Shown here: positions 63,688 through 64,000 of the stretch, piece by piece
How the letters are laid out: every line of letters begins with the position of its first letter
How positions within the stretch are numbered: position 1 is the stretch's first letter
NCBI GenBank assembly: GCA_018242765.1
Contig: JAFEBH010000023.1
Coordinates: 1 to 64,000, forward strand
Direction of reading: 5' to 3'
Source: Nitrospira sp.
Lineage (GTDB): Bacteria > Nitrospirota > Nitrospiria > Nitrospirales > Nitrospiraceae
Length of the DNA stretch: 64,000 bases
Made by a program: the position numbers and the translations under genes
The notes under the pieces: model-generated
Told to the model about the DNA's origin: nothing
What the model saw: only the letters and a program-made list of their open reading frames with translations
Database searches by the model: none

Positions 63688-64000
63688 TTAACCCTTGCTT
63701 GCTCCGGACATCGCCACCAGAATTCTTCTTGCGCCTTTGAACGGTGTGCGCCCATGCGCCACCAGCATATTGTCCAGCATCAACACGTCTCCTTCGTGCC
63801 AGGAAAACTGGACGGCGAGACTGCGATAGACACCACGGATTTCATCCAAAATCGCCGTTTCGATCGGTGTCCCATCTCCGTAAAAAGCCTGCCGCGGCAG
63901 ATCCCTCTCGTCGACAAAGGACAGCAGCGCCTCTCTCACGGCCGGTTCAAGATTCGACACATGAAAGAGGTGCGCCTGATTGAACCAGACTGTTTCTTGG
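63688..64000 (-). CDS. TauD/SyrP-like aspartyl hydroxylase, C-terminal part (cut by window edge)
   Basis: The frame is open to the last base of the window. The visible 103 residues match the end of the hydroxylase domain of protein C: WFNQAHLFHVSNLEPAVRE against WVFFNQIQLHHISYLEPAVRS, the FYGDGTPIE stretch, MLDNMLVAHGR with the distal iron-binding His, and ARRILVAM with the 2-oxoglutarate Arg. The stop TAA is 2 nt before protein A, so they are co-translated. Whether it is a free-standing enzyme or the tail of another NRPS cannot be decided, because the N-terminal part is missing. Confidence 0.88.
   Translation of the reverse strand, partial: QETVWFNQAHLFHVSNLEPAVREALLSFVDERDLPRQAFYGDGTPIETAILDEIRGVYRSLAVQFSWHEGDVLMLDNMLVAHGRTPFKGARRILVAMSGASKG

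Noticed and set aside
1..64000. CRISPR array, rRNA genes, complete tRNA genes, prophage or integrase genes
   Set aside because: No regularly spaced direct repeats, rRNA sequence, complete tRNA or recombinase motifs were seen. Only the truncated tRNA-Thr was found.

Overview
The window looks like chromosome from a GC-rich, flagellated Gram-negative bacterium. A long, nearly complete flagellar cluster of the polar type (flhF/flhG, two sigma-54 activators) lies beside a very large non-ribosomal peptide synthetase (NRPS) locus. Gene content and an intergenic hairpin repeat that I associate from memory with Nitrospira genomes make Nitrospirota my best guess. No rRNA or taxonomic marker is present, so this is only an inference.

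Region 1 (1-29316, minus strand) is the flagellar locus. In transcription order (right to left) it encodes an NtrC-type activator, a TPR protein, a PAS histidine kinase and a second NtrC-type activator. Then come flgB, flgC, fliE, fliF, fliG, an unusual receiver-domain/FliH fusion, fliI, fliJ, a MotE-like gene, a small secreted unknown, fliK, flgD and flgE, followed by a hairpin terminator. A second run follows: fliL, fliM, fliN, fliO, fliP, fliQ, fliR, flhB, flhA, flhF, flhG and fliA. Clear sigma-54 (-24/-12) promoters precede flgB and fliL, and a weaker one precedes fliK. This fits a hierarchy of sigma-70 regulators, then sigma-54 basal body/hook genes, then sigma-28 (FliA) late genes.

Region 2 (29317-32239) is a scarred junction. 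It holds a hipBA toxin-antitoxin pair on the plus strand with an apparently leaderless promoter and an overlapping operator. It also holds the 5-prime half of a tRNA-Thr gene, a perfect hairpin and a roughly 96-bp element with terminal inverted repeats. These look like traces of mobile-element activity.

Region 3 (32240-64000, minus strand) is one tightly packed operon read right to left. It contains the end of a TauD/SyrP-like aspartyl hydroxylase, four NRPS proteins and a SAM methyltransferase overlapping the last NRPS gene. I read the adenylation pockets by alignment to GrsA. The visible assembly line is Dab, Ser, Dab, D-Dab, Asp, Gly, Asp, Dab, thioesterase. Protein C ends in a condensation domain fused to a TauD-like Fe(II)/2-oxoglutarate hydroxylase. 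Protein D begins with a condensation-like domain that has lost both catalytic histidines and sits next to an Asp adenylation domain. This split arrangement is what one expects for an interface domain working with a fused aspartyl beta-hydroxylase. The product is therefore probably a cationic peptide or lipopeptide with beta-hydroxyaspartate, either a siderophore or a syringomycin-like lipopeptide. It is the best candidate here for an undescribed system. Starter modules, export, Dab supply and MbtH genes are not in the window.
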